DNA of 24,895 nt. Source: Flavobacteriaceae bacterium (lineage in GTDB: Bacteria; Bacteroidota; Bacteroidia; Flavobacteriales; Flavobacteriaceae). Numbering within the stretch: the first letter of the stretch is position 1; every line of letters starts with the position of its first letter. Positions 1 to 7,214 of the stretch are shown one piece after another. The translations under genes were made by a program, and so were the position numbers. The DNA is taken from NCBI GenBank assembly GCA_002729755.1, contig PBYT01000013.1:26499-51393 (forward strand), in the 5' to 3' direction. The notes under the pieces are model-generated. The model had not been told where the DNA came from. It did no database searches and worked only from the letters and a program-made list of their open reading frames with translations.

Positions 1-1059
1 CTTGCTCCTTTCTTTGCTACATATCAAGGACCATCAGGAGGTTCAGGAACTTTATCTCCTTATAACCTATTTAATGGACTGCCTATGCCATCTAGTGATG
101 ACACTTATGGTGCAAGATTTGGTAGTGTTTCGAATTTTGAACTTGGATGGACAGGTATAATTGGAGACAAATTAAAATTAAGTGCTGATATCTATACATA
201 TGAAAACAAAGGGTTTACATATTTCCAAGCGATTGGACAGACATTTGCATTAGTAGGATCTGATATTCCAAATGATCTTGCTGCAGCAGTTATGGCTGAT
301 ATTACTCCATATGCAACAGCAGTATTAACACAAGTTACAACTGCAGCATATCAAGGTTTAGCAGCTGCATATGGCTATCCTTTCTCAGTTGTTGCTTCGG
401 GAGCTTTAGCAGCAGCAGGTATTCCTTCTTTAGCTAGTTCTATTGCTGGAGGAGTAGCACAAACTGTTGGTGGTGTTGGTGGCGCATTTCAAGCAGGTGG
501 TCAAGGATTTGTTGGTCAATTAGGACCTCTATTTGCTGCACTTGGTACTGTTGAATCATCTGCAGTTCCTCAAGGAGATGGTGTTACTCACATTCCGGCT
601 GGATATAGAACTTATGGTGATGCAACTAGATCACACTGGGGAGGAGATATATCTATGGATTACTTCGTTAATAGCGATGTAAGACTTTGGGCTAATGCTT
701 CTTGGTTAAGTCAAAACGAGTGGACTCCAGGAGAAGAGGATGATGATGACCTTCCTTACTATTCAAGTCTTAATGCTCCTAAATTTAAATGGAGATTAGG
801 AATGGATTATACTCCACCATCTGGTTTTAACATGGCAGTTTCATTCATGCATGATGATAAATTCTGGACTGAACAAGGATTTTTCACAGGAATGGTTGAG
901 ACAAAAAATCTTATTGATTTAAATTTAGGATACAGGTTTAGTCAAGCTATGAGATTTGATATCTCAGCGCAGAATCTTGGAAATACTCCATATTCAGCAT
1001 TCCCTAATATGCCCTTAATTAAAAGAAGAGTTATAGGGAAAGTTACTTACAACTTCTAA
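1..1059 (+). CDS. TonB-dependent outer-membrane receptor, C-terminal part (5' end outside window)
   Basis: The frame is open from base 1, and the stop is TAA at 1057-1059. Only the distal part of the beta-barrel is present: alternating aromatic/polar strands and a terminal strand ending ...KVTYNF, whose final Phe is the usual outer-membrane-protein (BAM) signal. A segment coded at about 265-549 is unusually rich in Ala and Gly and has no Lys or Arg; it probably forms a large extracellular loop. Further on is an acidic patch (GEEDDDDLPY) that could bind divalent metal. Codon use is more regular (GCT/GCA, GGT/GGA, AGA) than in neighbouring genes, which fits high expression. A strong terminator follows directly. 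The substrate cannot be told without the N-terminal plug domain. The family call is firm; substrate is unknown. Confidence 0.88.
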   Translation, partial: LAPFFATYQGPSGGSGTLSPYNLFNGLPMPSSDDTYGARFGSVSNFELGWTGIIGDKLKLSADIYTYENKGFTYFQAIGQTFALVGSDIPNDLAAAVMADITPYATAVLTQVTTAAYQGLAAAYGYPFSVVASGALAAAGIPSLASSIAGGVAQTVGGVGGAFQAGGQGFVGQLGPLFAALGTVESSAVPQGDGVTHIPAGYRTYGDATRSHWGGDISMDYFVNSDVRLWANASWLSQNEWTPGEEDDDDLPYYSSLNAPKFKWRLGMDYTPPSGFNMAVSFMHDDKFWTEQGFFTGMVETKNLIDLNLGYRFSQAMRFDISAQNLGNTPYSAFPNMPLIKRRVIGKVTYNF

Positions 1060-1078
1060 TGTTGAATAAATAAATAAT

Positions 1079-1112
1079 AAAAAGAGCAACTTTTTGGTTG
1101 CTCTTTTTTTTT
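1079..1112 (+). terminator. Rho-independent terminator after the first receptor gene
   Basis: A perfect 10-bp inverted repeat (aaagagcaac at 1081-1090, gttgctcttt at 1097-1106) encloses a 6-nt loop and runs into an uninterrupted T-tract to 1112. Two more A:T pairs can extend the stem at its base. It lies 20 nt after the receptor stop codon. It is the clearest intrinsic terminator in the window. Confidence 0.92.
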
Positions 1113-1139
1113 GAAAACTTAATAATGTAAGTATCTTTG
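1110..1139 (+). promoter_or_regulatory. Bacteroidota-type promoter for mvaS-etfBA
   Basis: TTTG at 1110-1113 (-33 box) and TATCTTTG at 1132-1139 (-7 box, consensus TAnnTTTG) are 18 nt apart, matching the known primary sigma-factor promoter of Bacteroides/Flavobacterium. Transcription would start at about 1145, giving a leader of about 20 nt before the ATG at 1165. The -33 box overlaps the T-tract of the preceding terminator. Confidence 0.65.
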
Positions 1140-1164
1140 ATTTTCGAAATTCTTTAAACCACTC

Positions 1165-2613
1165 ATGAAAAATGTAGGAATTGATACAATTGATTATTAT
1201 ATCCCTAAACTCTTTGTAGATATGCATGATCTGTCGTTAGCAAGAGAGATTCCCTATGAGAAATTATCACAAGGTTTAGGTATAAAGAAAATGTCAATTC
1301 CCGATTGTAATGAAGATACTGCTTCATTGGCTGCTAATGCACTTTTACAATTAATAATAACGAATAAGATAGACCCAAGTGAAATTGGTCGAATCTATTT
1401 AGGGACTGAAACAGGGCTGGATTCTTCAAAACCAATTTCTTCATATGTAATTGAAGTCGTTGAAGATTTACTTAGTGACTCATTTGGAAATAGGTGCTTT
1501 AAAAATTGTGATATTGTTGATCTAACTTTTGCATGTATTGGTGGTGTTGATGCACTTGAAAACTGCATAGATTGGATTAAGGGAGGTGAGCAAAGAAAAG
1601 CTATTGTTATTGCAACTGATATAGCAAAATATAAGCTTGGATCAACTGGGGAGTATACGCAAGGAGCAGGAGCATTATCATTACTAATCGCAGAAAATCC
1701 TCGTATTATTTCAATTTCAAATATATGGGGAGTTGCATCTAAAGGTACTAGCGATTTTTTTAAGCCAAGAAGAATTTTTGATAAAAAAGATGTATTTAAA
1801 GAAGCAGCTTCACTAATGGGATCAAATCCTTCAGATGAAGAAGTTTTAGAAATACTTGCAAATAATGCTTCAAAATTTTGGAATTCTTCAAATAAAAAAA
1901 TAGAAATATATAAAGAAGAACCCATCTATCAGGGACAATTTTCCAACGAGTCCTACCAAGAAAGAATCTATGAGGCATTAAATCATTTTAAAAATCAAAA
2001 AAACATAAATTTTCTAACTGATTGGCGTTTTTTAATTTTTCATCTTCCATATGCATATCATGGAAGAAAAATGATTTTAGAAAAATGGGTTTTATGGCTC
2101 CAAGAAAATGGAGAAATTGATAATTTATATAATGAAGTTGGAAAGGAAAAAGAAGGCAATAGAAAAAAATGGTTAAAGACTGTTAGTAAATCTAACTTAT
2201 TTAATGAGTTTGTAAAAGAAAAAATTATTCCTGGCGAATTAGCTGCAGCAGAAATTGGCAACATGTATACCGGCTCTATCTTTATGTCATTAATTAGTCT
2301 ACTTTCTTCAGCATTAGAAAAAGGACAGGACATAAATAATGCTAAAATTGGTTTTCTTAGTTATGGGAGTGGTTCAAAAGCAAAAATTTTTGAGGGTACT
2401 CTAGAGAATCAATGGGAAGAAATAATAAAAGGTTTAGATCTTTTTAAAAAGCTTGAAGATAGAATACAAATTGATATTGCATCCTATGAGAAGTTACATA
2501 ATAATGAAATGATATTACCATTAGACGCTTCATCAAAATCAATAAAATTAGATAAAATAGAGTCAGAAGAATTAACAGTTGGTCTAAGAAAATACAAAAA
2601 GAATATAATTTAA
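1165..2613 (+). CDS. mvaS: Hydroxymethylglutaryl-CoA synthase
   Basis: Thiolase-fold enzyme that condenses acetyl-CoA with acetoacetyl-CoA to HMG-CoA, the committed entry to the mevalonate route to isoprenoids; cytosolic. The catalytic triad is visible: Glu82 in GTETGLDSSKP, the acyl-carrying Cys124 in TFACIGG, and His293 in FHLPYAYHGRK, equivalent to Glu79/Cys111/His233 of Staphylococcus MvaS. A GAGA stretch (about 167-170) and GNMYTGS near the C-terminal third are also family features. At 482 aa it is longer than Gram-positive MvaS (about 390), with a charged insertion at about 200-280, closer to the long eukaryote-like form. The ATG follows a good promoter by about 25 nt. etfB starts 2 nt after the stop. 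A beta-branching HMG synthase of a polyketide pathway is the alternative, but no carrier protein or decarboxylase partner lies nearby. Confidence 0.9.
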   Translation: MKNVGIDTIDYYIPKLFVDMHDLSLAREIPYEKLSQGLGIKKMSIPDCNEDTASLAANALLQLIITNKIDPSEIGRIYLGTETGLDSSKPISSYVIEVVEDLLSDSFGNRCFKNCDIVDLTFACIGGVDALENCIDWIKGGEQRKAIVIATDIAKYKLGSTGEYTQGAGALSLLIAENPRIISISNIWGVASKGTSDFFKPRRIFDKKDVFKEAASLMGSNPSDEEVLEILANNASKFWNSSNKKIEIYKEEPIYQGQFSNESYQERIYEALNHFKNQKNINFLTDWRFLIFHLPYAYHGRKMILEKWVLWLQENGEIDNLYNEVGKEKEGNRKKWLKTVSKSNLFNEFVKEKIIPGELAAAEIGNMYTGSIFMSLISLLSSALEKGQDINNAKIGFLSYGSGSKAKIFEGTLENQWEEIIKGLDLFKKLEDRIQIDIASYEKLHNNEMILPLDASSKSIKLDKIESEELTVGLRKYKKNII

Positions 2614-2615
2614 AT

Positions 2616-3362
2616 ATGAACATACTTGTTTGCATCAGCAATGTTCCAGATACAACTTCTAAAATAAATTTTGTTGAAAATGATACTAAGTTTGATAAGA
2701 ATGGTATTCAATTTGTAATAAACCCCAATGATGAATTTGGATTAACTAAAGCAGTATGGATGAAAGAGTCCCATAATGCTAATGTAACAGTTTTAACAGT
2801 TGGAGATCAAAGCGTAGAACCAACTTTAAGAAAATGTTTAGCTATAGGAGCTGATAAAGCTATTAGAATTGATTGTGATTCAAAGGATGGGTTTTCAGTT
2901 GCAAAAGAAATTGCTCACTTTTGTAAAAAAGAAAAATTTGATATAATTATTTGTGGTAGAGAATCAATAGATTACAACGGTGGGATTGTTCCAGGTGTAA
3001 TCTCAGGTATGCTTGATTATAATTTTATTACAAATTGTGTCAGTCTAGATATTAAAGGAAGTACTGCTGAAGCTTCAAGAGAGATTGATGGAGGTATTGA
3101 AACTGTTGAATGTGATTTACCATTAGTTGTTGGTTCTCAAAAAGGTTTAGTTGAAGAGAGCGACTTAATAATCCCTAATATGAGAGGAATAATGATGGCT
3201 AGACAAAAGCCTCTAGAAACTATTGATGCTCAAAATTTCGAGATTGAAAGTGAAAATAAAACTTTTCATAAACCTGAGGCAAAAAAAGAAGTTAAACTTG
3301 TTAAGGCTAATGAGGTTGATAAACTTATTGATCTTCTAGAGAATGAAGCTAAAGTAATTTAG
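2616..3362 (+). CDS. etfB: Electron transfer flavoprotein, beta subunit
   Basis: Small subunit of the EtfAB heterodimer, which takes electrons from acyl-CoA and related dehydrogenases and passes them to the membrane quinone pool through ETF-ubiquinone oxidoreductase. Its 248 aa match the family length. It starts MNILVCISNVPDT, has the NPND segment near residue 37, a CGRESIDYNGG stretch near residue 110 (the AMP-binding region), and a C-terminal IPNMRGIMMARQKPL arm of the kind that contacts partner dehydrogenases. It sits 2 nt after mvaS and 11 nt before etfA, so the three are very likely co-transcribed. The link with mvaS may reflect acyl-CoA metabolism or just operon packing. Confidence 0.95.
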   Translation: MNILVCISNVPDTTSKINFVENDTKFDKNGIQFVINPNDEFGLTKAVWMKESHNANVTVLTVGDQSVEPTLRKCLAIGADKAIRIDCDSKDGFSVAKEIAHFCKKEKFDIIICGRESIDYNGGIVPGVISGMLDYNFITNCVSLDIKGSTAEASREIDGGIETVECDLPLVVGSQKGLVEESDLIIPNMRGIMMARQKPLETIDAQNFEIESENKTFHKPEAKKEVKLVKANEVDKLIDLLENEAKVI

Positions 3363-3373
3363 ATTATAATAAA

Positions 3374-4327
3374 ATGTCAATATTAGTATACACAGAATCT
3401 GAAAACAACGAATTTAAAAAATCTGCTTTGGAAGCTCTATCATACGCAAGAGCCTTGGGAGACAAGATGAATGAAAGCGTTACATGTCTTGCAATAAACT
3501 GTAATGACTTTAGTCAATTAAAACAACATGGTGCTGACAAAATAATTGATGTAAACAATTCGTCATTAGAAAAATTTAGGTCTAAACATTATTCTGAAGC
3601 GATTACAGAAATTGTAAAAACTGAAAACATTAAAATTATAATTCTGAACTCTTCTGCTAACTCAAAATATCTAGGAGCATATCTCTCTGGCAAGCTTGGA
3701 TCTGCTTATATTTCAAATGTAGTTGATTTACCAAGTGAATTAAGTCCCTTTTTAGTTAAAAGAACTTGTTTCAGTAATAAAGCTTTTTCTACTACAGAAA
3801 TTAAAAGTGAGATAAAGATAATTAGCGTATCTGCAAATTCTTTTGGAATTATTGAAAAACCTGTAAGCTCTGATGTCCAACAAATGGATGTCAATATAAG
3901 CAGTAGTGGCTTTAATATAAAGAAAATTGAAAGACAAACCGGTTCAGTTACTATTGCGGATGCAGATATCGTAGTTTCAGGAGGAAGAGGGTTGAAAGGG
4001 CCTGAAAATTGGCATCTAATTGAAAAACTAGCTGATCTACTAGGAGCAGCTACTGCATGCTCAAAACCTGTATCAGATTTAGGGTGGAGACCTCATAGTG
4101 AACATGTTGGACAAACTGGTAAACCAGTTGCTTCAAAACTCTATATAGCAATTGGAATTTCAGGAGCAATTCAACATTTAGCTGGGATTAATGCATCCAA
4201 AGTAAAAGTTGTAATAAACAATGATCCTGAGGCACCATTCTTTAAGGTTGCAGATTATGGTATTGTTGGAGATGCATTTGAAGTAGTTCCTGCACTTATT
4301 GAAAAACTTGAAAATAGAGCAGGATAA
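3374..4327 (+). CDS. etfA: Electron transfer flavoprotein, alpha subunit
   Basis: FAD-binding subunit of the EtfAB dimer. The C-terminal half carries the FAD domain in textbook order: VSGGRGLKGPENW (about 201-213), VGQTGK (245-250), LYIAIGISGAIQHLAG (256-271) and NNDPEAPFF...ADYGIVGD (282-300). The N-terminal half (1-190) is the weakly conserved domain shared with EtfB. Length (317 aa) is normal. The residue aligned with the conserved flavin-contacting Arg (human alpha-R249, in a GASRAAVD segment) is Lys231 here, in CSKPVSD; the spacing to the flavin-contacting Thr of VGQTG (17 residues) is kept. I believe this change is common in Bacteroidota EtfA but cannot check it. It is last in the mvaS-etfB-etfA unit and faces a convergent gene. 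Confidence 0.95.
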   Translation: MSILVYTESENNEFKKSALEALSYARALGDKMNESVTCLAINCNDFSQLKQHGADKIIDVNNSSLEKFRSKHYSEAITEIVKTENIKIIILNSSANSKYLGAYLSGKLGSAYISNVVDLPSELSPFLVKRTCFSNKAFSTTEIKSEIKIISVSANSFGIIEKPVSSDVQQMDVNISSSGFNIKKIERQTGSVTIADADIVVSGGRGLKGPENWHLIEKLADLLGAATACSKPVSDLGWRPHSEHVGQTGKPVASKLYIAIGISGAIQHLAGINASKVKVVINNDPEAPFFKVADYGIVGDAFEVVPALIEKLENRAG

Positions 4328-4469
4328 TAAGAATTTTCTATATATTTATTAAATTTCATAAGTTTTATCAATATAATCAATATATTTGATCTTTCTTTTG
4401 CTTTATTATAGTGATATAATTCATATTAATAAGATATTCTTATAGATAATTTTAATATAATAATATATT
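4328..4469. other. Convergent intergenic region, very AT-rich
   Basis: These 142 nt separate etfA from the converging DUF4270 gene. The region is almost entirely A/T. The only structure I see is a weak 6-bp inverted repeat with a 3-nt loop (ataaga/tcttat, 4429-4443), with no good T-tract on either strand. No open frame of note and no RNA gene is visible. It presumably holds termination for both units, but I cannot point to a convincing terminator. Confidence 0.5.
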
Positions 4470-6308
4470 CTAATACTTAGTGTATAAAATCTCTAGTGAC
4501 AGTCTTTTATAAAAACTTATGGAGTCATTAGGATGCGACCCATAAAGCACAACAGAGTAAGGAGAAACGATTACTGAGGTAGGAATAAGCGTTTTATTGT
4601 TTTGAGGATTAGTAAACGCCCGTCTCAATGTAATATCTTCTATATTGGAATTAACAACAAGGCCTAAGTCAATATTTAGTGAGTCTTTATTTATAATATT
4701 ATTAACATGGTTAGTTATGTTGAACTTATACTTGTCAGGCTTATTGTTTGAGTCATATTCTAACATACCCCCAAAAACATATTTATTAGCATTGACACTT
4801 CCCAGATTATAGTCAATTGTAAAATCTTTATTATAGTCCTCTAGAGTTGCTCCGTTATTATAAGAATATAAGTAAAGCCTATTTGGTAAAAGGTCATGCG
4901 ATAAATCATGTGCCGACTTATCTATATTAAGAACAAGATTAGCTTCGTTAATGATTACATCTTGAGAAGCCAATTCATAAATTACATTAGGGAGATCGAA
5001 TTCATTTTCAGCAAATAACTTTATCTTAGAAGTTAGCCGAGGGCCTTGTAAAAAAATCCTATTTGAAGGCGTCCCCTCTGATGAGCTAGAAATAACTTGC
5101 TGGACCTCTTCATTATGATCTTGATAACTATAATGATTGACATAGACACCTCCAAAAGGCATAGAATTACTCTTTTTTCTTCTTTCAATTACATCATCAT
5201 CAGTGGTCACAGTACCTTTGCTATTATAAAAATTATAGTTATACTCAAGAACAACTTGAGCATTTGATATATCTAACAACATATACAAATCATCAGAAAA
5301 ATTATCAGCTTTAACAATTAACCCTCTAAGGTGATGGTTAAAATTATCCGCATTTTTAAGCTGATCTAATCCTTCAAAATTCATTAAACGTCTTTGAAAA
5401 AACTCTACATTAAGAGGAACCCTTATTCGAGGAGACTCATAATATTCTACTTGACCTGTTTCAATTACAGCAGTTTCAGGATCATCTTGATAATAAAGAA
5501 CGGGGACCTCTTCAAGATTTAGATTAATATTGTCATCATGCAAAACCTGACCTGAGAATCCATTTGCATAAAAGTCTTGATCTGAAAAATACTGAGCACT
5601 ATACTCAAAATTATTTTCTATATCAAGATGATTTAAATAATAGGTTAGCTCATAAACCCTAAGGTCAAAAGAAGCGTTTTTATTACCGTATATAGAATCT
5701 ATTTCATATACCCTTCTTTGACTGTCATAACCAGCATTATCATCATCATCAGGATCAAGAATACCATCTCCATCACTATCGTTGCTAAGTGGGTTTAATT
5801 CTGCCCGCAATTCATCAATATCGGAAATACCATCTGAATCTGAATCACTACTACTATTATTAGGATCAATATCATATAAATCTATTACTCCATCTGTATC
5901 ACTATCATTCCTATTATTAAAAAATGGTATATCTAAATAAACTGCAGATAAAACTTCTTCTTCATTTATCACCCTTATATCAATCTCACTTCCTTCTTGT
6001 TCCTGTTGTTGTGAAAAGTCTCCAAATATAGGTAGGTAAGAAATGTCGAGTTGGGAAACAAAACTAGATTCTAAAGCCCCATAATAATCATCATTATATT
6101 TTCCAAGATGGACATTTGGCAAATTATTGGTTGCTACCTTTACTGTAGACTCTTGATACGAAAAAACCGGAAAAACAATACTATTCAGGCCTTCAAACTC
6201 GCCGTTAAATAGTTCAGAGCCAACTGTAAAATAGTCTTTATTACAAGATGTTAAAAAAATAGCTAACGAAGCAAAATAGAAAATATTCCTAATAAATGTA
6301 AAATTCAT
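4470..6308 (-). CDS. DUF4270-family lipoprotein with thrombospondin type 3-like repeats
   Basis: Predicted surface or periplasmic lipoprotein of unknown function, 612 aa. The N-terminus is a lipoprotein signal with lipobox LTSC at 19-22 (Cys22 acylated after cleavage by LspA). Residues about 133-190 hold three DxDxDG-type units (NDSDTDGVID, DSDSDGISDID, NDSDGDGILDPDDDD), as in calcium-binding thrombospondin type 3 repeats. The flanks are beta-rich. DUF4270 is assigned from overall pattern and from context: in many Flavobacteriia this family sits with a short starch-synthase-like gene and panC, as here. It begins 3 nt after the upstream starch-synthase-like stop, so the two are co-transcribed. 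The start ATG is the only one that gives a complete signal peptide. Function is not known. Confidence 0.78.
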   Translation of the reverse strand: MNFTFIRNIFYFASLAIFLTSCNKDYFTVGSELFNGEFEGLNSIVFPVFSYQESTVKVATNNLPNVHLGKYNDDYYGALESSFVSQLDISYLPIFGDFSQQQEQEGSEIDIRVINEEEVLSAVYLDIPFFNNRNDSDTDGVIDLYDIDPNNSSSDSDSDGISDIDELRAELNPLSNDSDGDGILDPDDDDNAGYDSQRRVYEIDSIYGNKNASFDLRVYELTYYLNHLDIENNFEYSAQYFSDQDFYANGFSGQVLHDDNINLNLEEVPVLYYQDDPETAVIETGQVEYYESPRIRVPLNVEFFQRRLMNFEGLDQLKNADNFNHHLRGLIVKADNFSDDLYMLLDISNAQVVLEYNYNFYNSKGTVTTDDDVIERRKKSNSMPFGGVYVNHYSYQDHNEEVQQVISSSSEGTPSNRIFLQGPRLTSKIKLFAENEFDLPNVIYELASQDVIINEANLVLNIDKSAHDLSHDLLPNRLYLYSYNNGATLEDYNKDFTIDYNLGSVNANKYVFGGMLEYDSNNKPDKYKFNITNHVNNIINKDSLNIDLGLVVNSNIEDITLRRAFTNPQNNKTLIPTSVIVSPYSVVLYGSHPNDSISFYKRLSLEILYTKY

Positions 6309-6311
6309 TTT

Positions 6312-7121
6312 TTAATCTAAAATTTTTGAGAAAAAATTCATCAATAAACTTTCATCTAATGAATCCTTATAGCTTAATGCTGGCTTTGAAGAATTTTTAA
6401 TAATTTTTTCGGTTGACTTTTCTATTTTATCAGAAGATAAAATCACTGAATCCGAAAATTCTAACATAAGATCTATCAAAGCATCATAATTTGGAGAAGA
6501 AATTTTATCAAGCCCTTTTTCAATACCATCAAATTGAATTTTCTTCGCCATTGATTTAGACAATTGTCCCTCAAAGGATTTTTCATAGATAGAAGAAACT
6601 ATTTTTGTGTTTAAAAAAATTGGATCTTCACCATACAGCATCTTTAAATACAAAGGAAACAAAGCATTAAACGACCCATGAAGATGTATTATATCAGGAG
6701 ACCAGTTAAGTTTTTTCACTGTTTCTAGGACCCCTTTTGCAAAAAATATCATTCTCTCATCATTATCTTTATACAGCTTATTTTTTTTATCATGAAAAAG
6801 CTCTTTCTTTTTAAAGTAGTCCTCATTGTCTATAAAATAAACCTGCATCCTTTCTTTAGGAATAGATGCAACTTTAATAATTAACGGCATGTATAAATCG
6901 TTTATAACCAAATTCATTCCTGACAAACGAATAACCTCATGCAGTTGATGCCTTCTTTCATTGATTAGGCCATACTTAGGCATAAAAATTCTTGTTAAAC
7001 CTCCATTGTCATTTATTTTTTTTGATGCCTGAAATGAGTTTACTGCTTTTTCCGTTTGAGGCATATAGGGGACAACTTCTGAAGACACAACCAAGATTCT
7101 TTTATCTTTTAAAACTTTCAA
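6312..7121 (-). CDS. Short glycogen/starch synthase-like protein (GT5 N-terminal domain only)
   Basis: The 269 aa resemble the N-terminal domain of GlgA-type glycogen/starch synthases: ILVVSSEVVPYMP (9-21), IFMPKYG (45-51) and DIIHLHGSFNALFPLYLK (143-160), which aligns with the HDWH..L.P.YLK region of GlgA. GlgA is about 475 aa with a second Rossmann domain; here that domain is absent. The ADP-glucose-binding KTGGLADV element is replaced by a PQTEKAV segment, and HDW by HGS. It is therefore unlikely to make glycogen by itself and may be regulatory or structural. The start codon is TTG (7119-7121): no ATG lies upstream in frame before a stop. It is divergent from panC, and DUF4270 follows after 3 nt. 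Similar short proteins occur beside panC in other flavobacteria, as I recall. Confidence 0.72.
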   Translation of the reverse strand: MKVLKDKRILVVSSEVVPYMPQTEKAVNSFQASKKINDNGGLTRIFMPKYGLINERRHQLHEVIRLSGMNLVINDLYMPLIIKVASIPKERMQVYFIDNEDYFKKKELFHDKKNKLYKDNDERMIFFAKGVLETVKKLNWSPDIIHLHGSFNALFPLYLKMLYGEDPIFLNTKIVSSIYEKSFEGQLSKSMAKKIQFDGIEKGLDKISSPNYDALIDLMLEFSDSVILSSDKIEKSTEKIIKNSSKPALSYKDSLDESLLMNFFSKILD

Positions 7122-7146
7122 AATATTGTTTTTGATTATAGTTCAG

Positions 7147-7154
7147 CAAAATTA
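7147..7154 (-). promoter_or_regulatory. Putative -7 box for the minus-strand GT5-like/DUF4270 unit
   Basis: On the minus strand this reads TAATTTTG, an exact TAnnTTTG match, ending about 25 nt before the TTG start at 7121. The expected -33 region is T-rich but lacks a clear TTG. Confidence 0.45.
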
Positions 7155-7184
7155 CAAAAATTATGAGTAAGTATTTAAAAACAT

Positions 7185-7192
7185 TATCTTTA
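7185..7192 (+). promoter_or_regulatory. Putative -7 box for panC
   Basis: TATCTTTA matches TAnnTTTG at 7 of 8 positions, with the same core as the mvaS promoter box, and lies 22 nt before the TTG start of panC. No convincing -33 TTG is present 18-20 nt upstream. Confidence 0.4.
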
Positions 7193-7214
7193 ACTGTCCT
7201 ACAAAAATTTTGGC

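Noticed and set aside
1395..1925. 176-codon minus-strand frame opposite mvaS
   Set aside because: It lies wholly within a gene with intact catalytic motifs, has low-complexity Ser/Ile-rich content and no start context; it is a shadow frame.
4429..4443. Hairpin in the convergent gap as a bidirectional terminator
   Set aside because: Six A/T-rich base pairs with no T-tract on either side; too weak to call.
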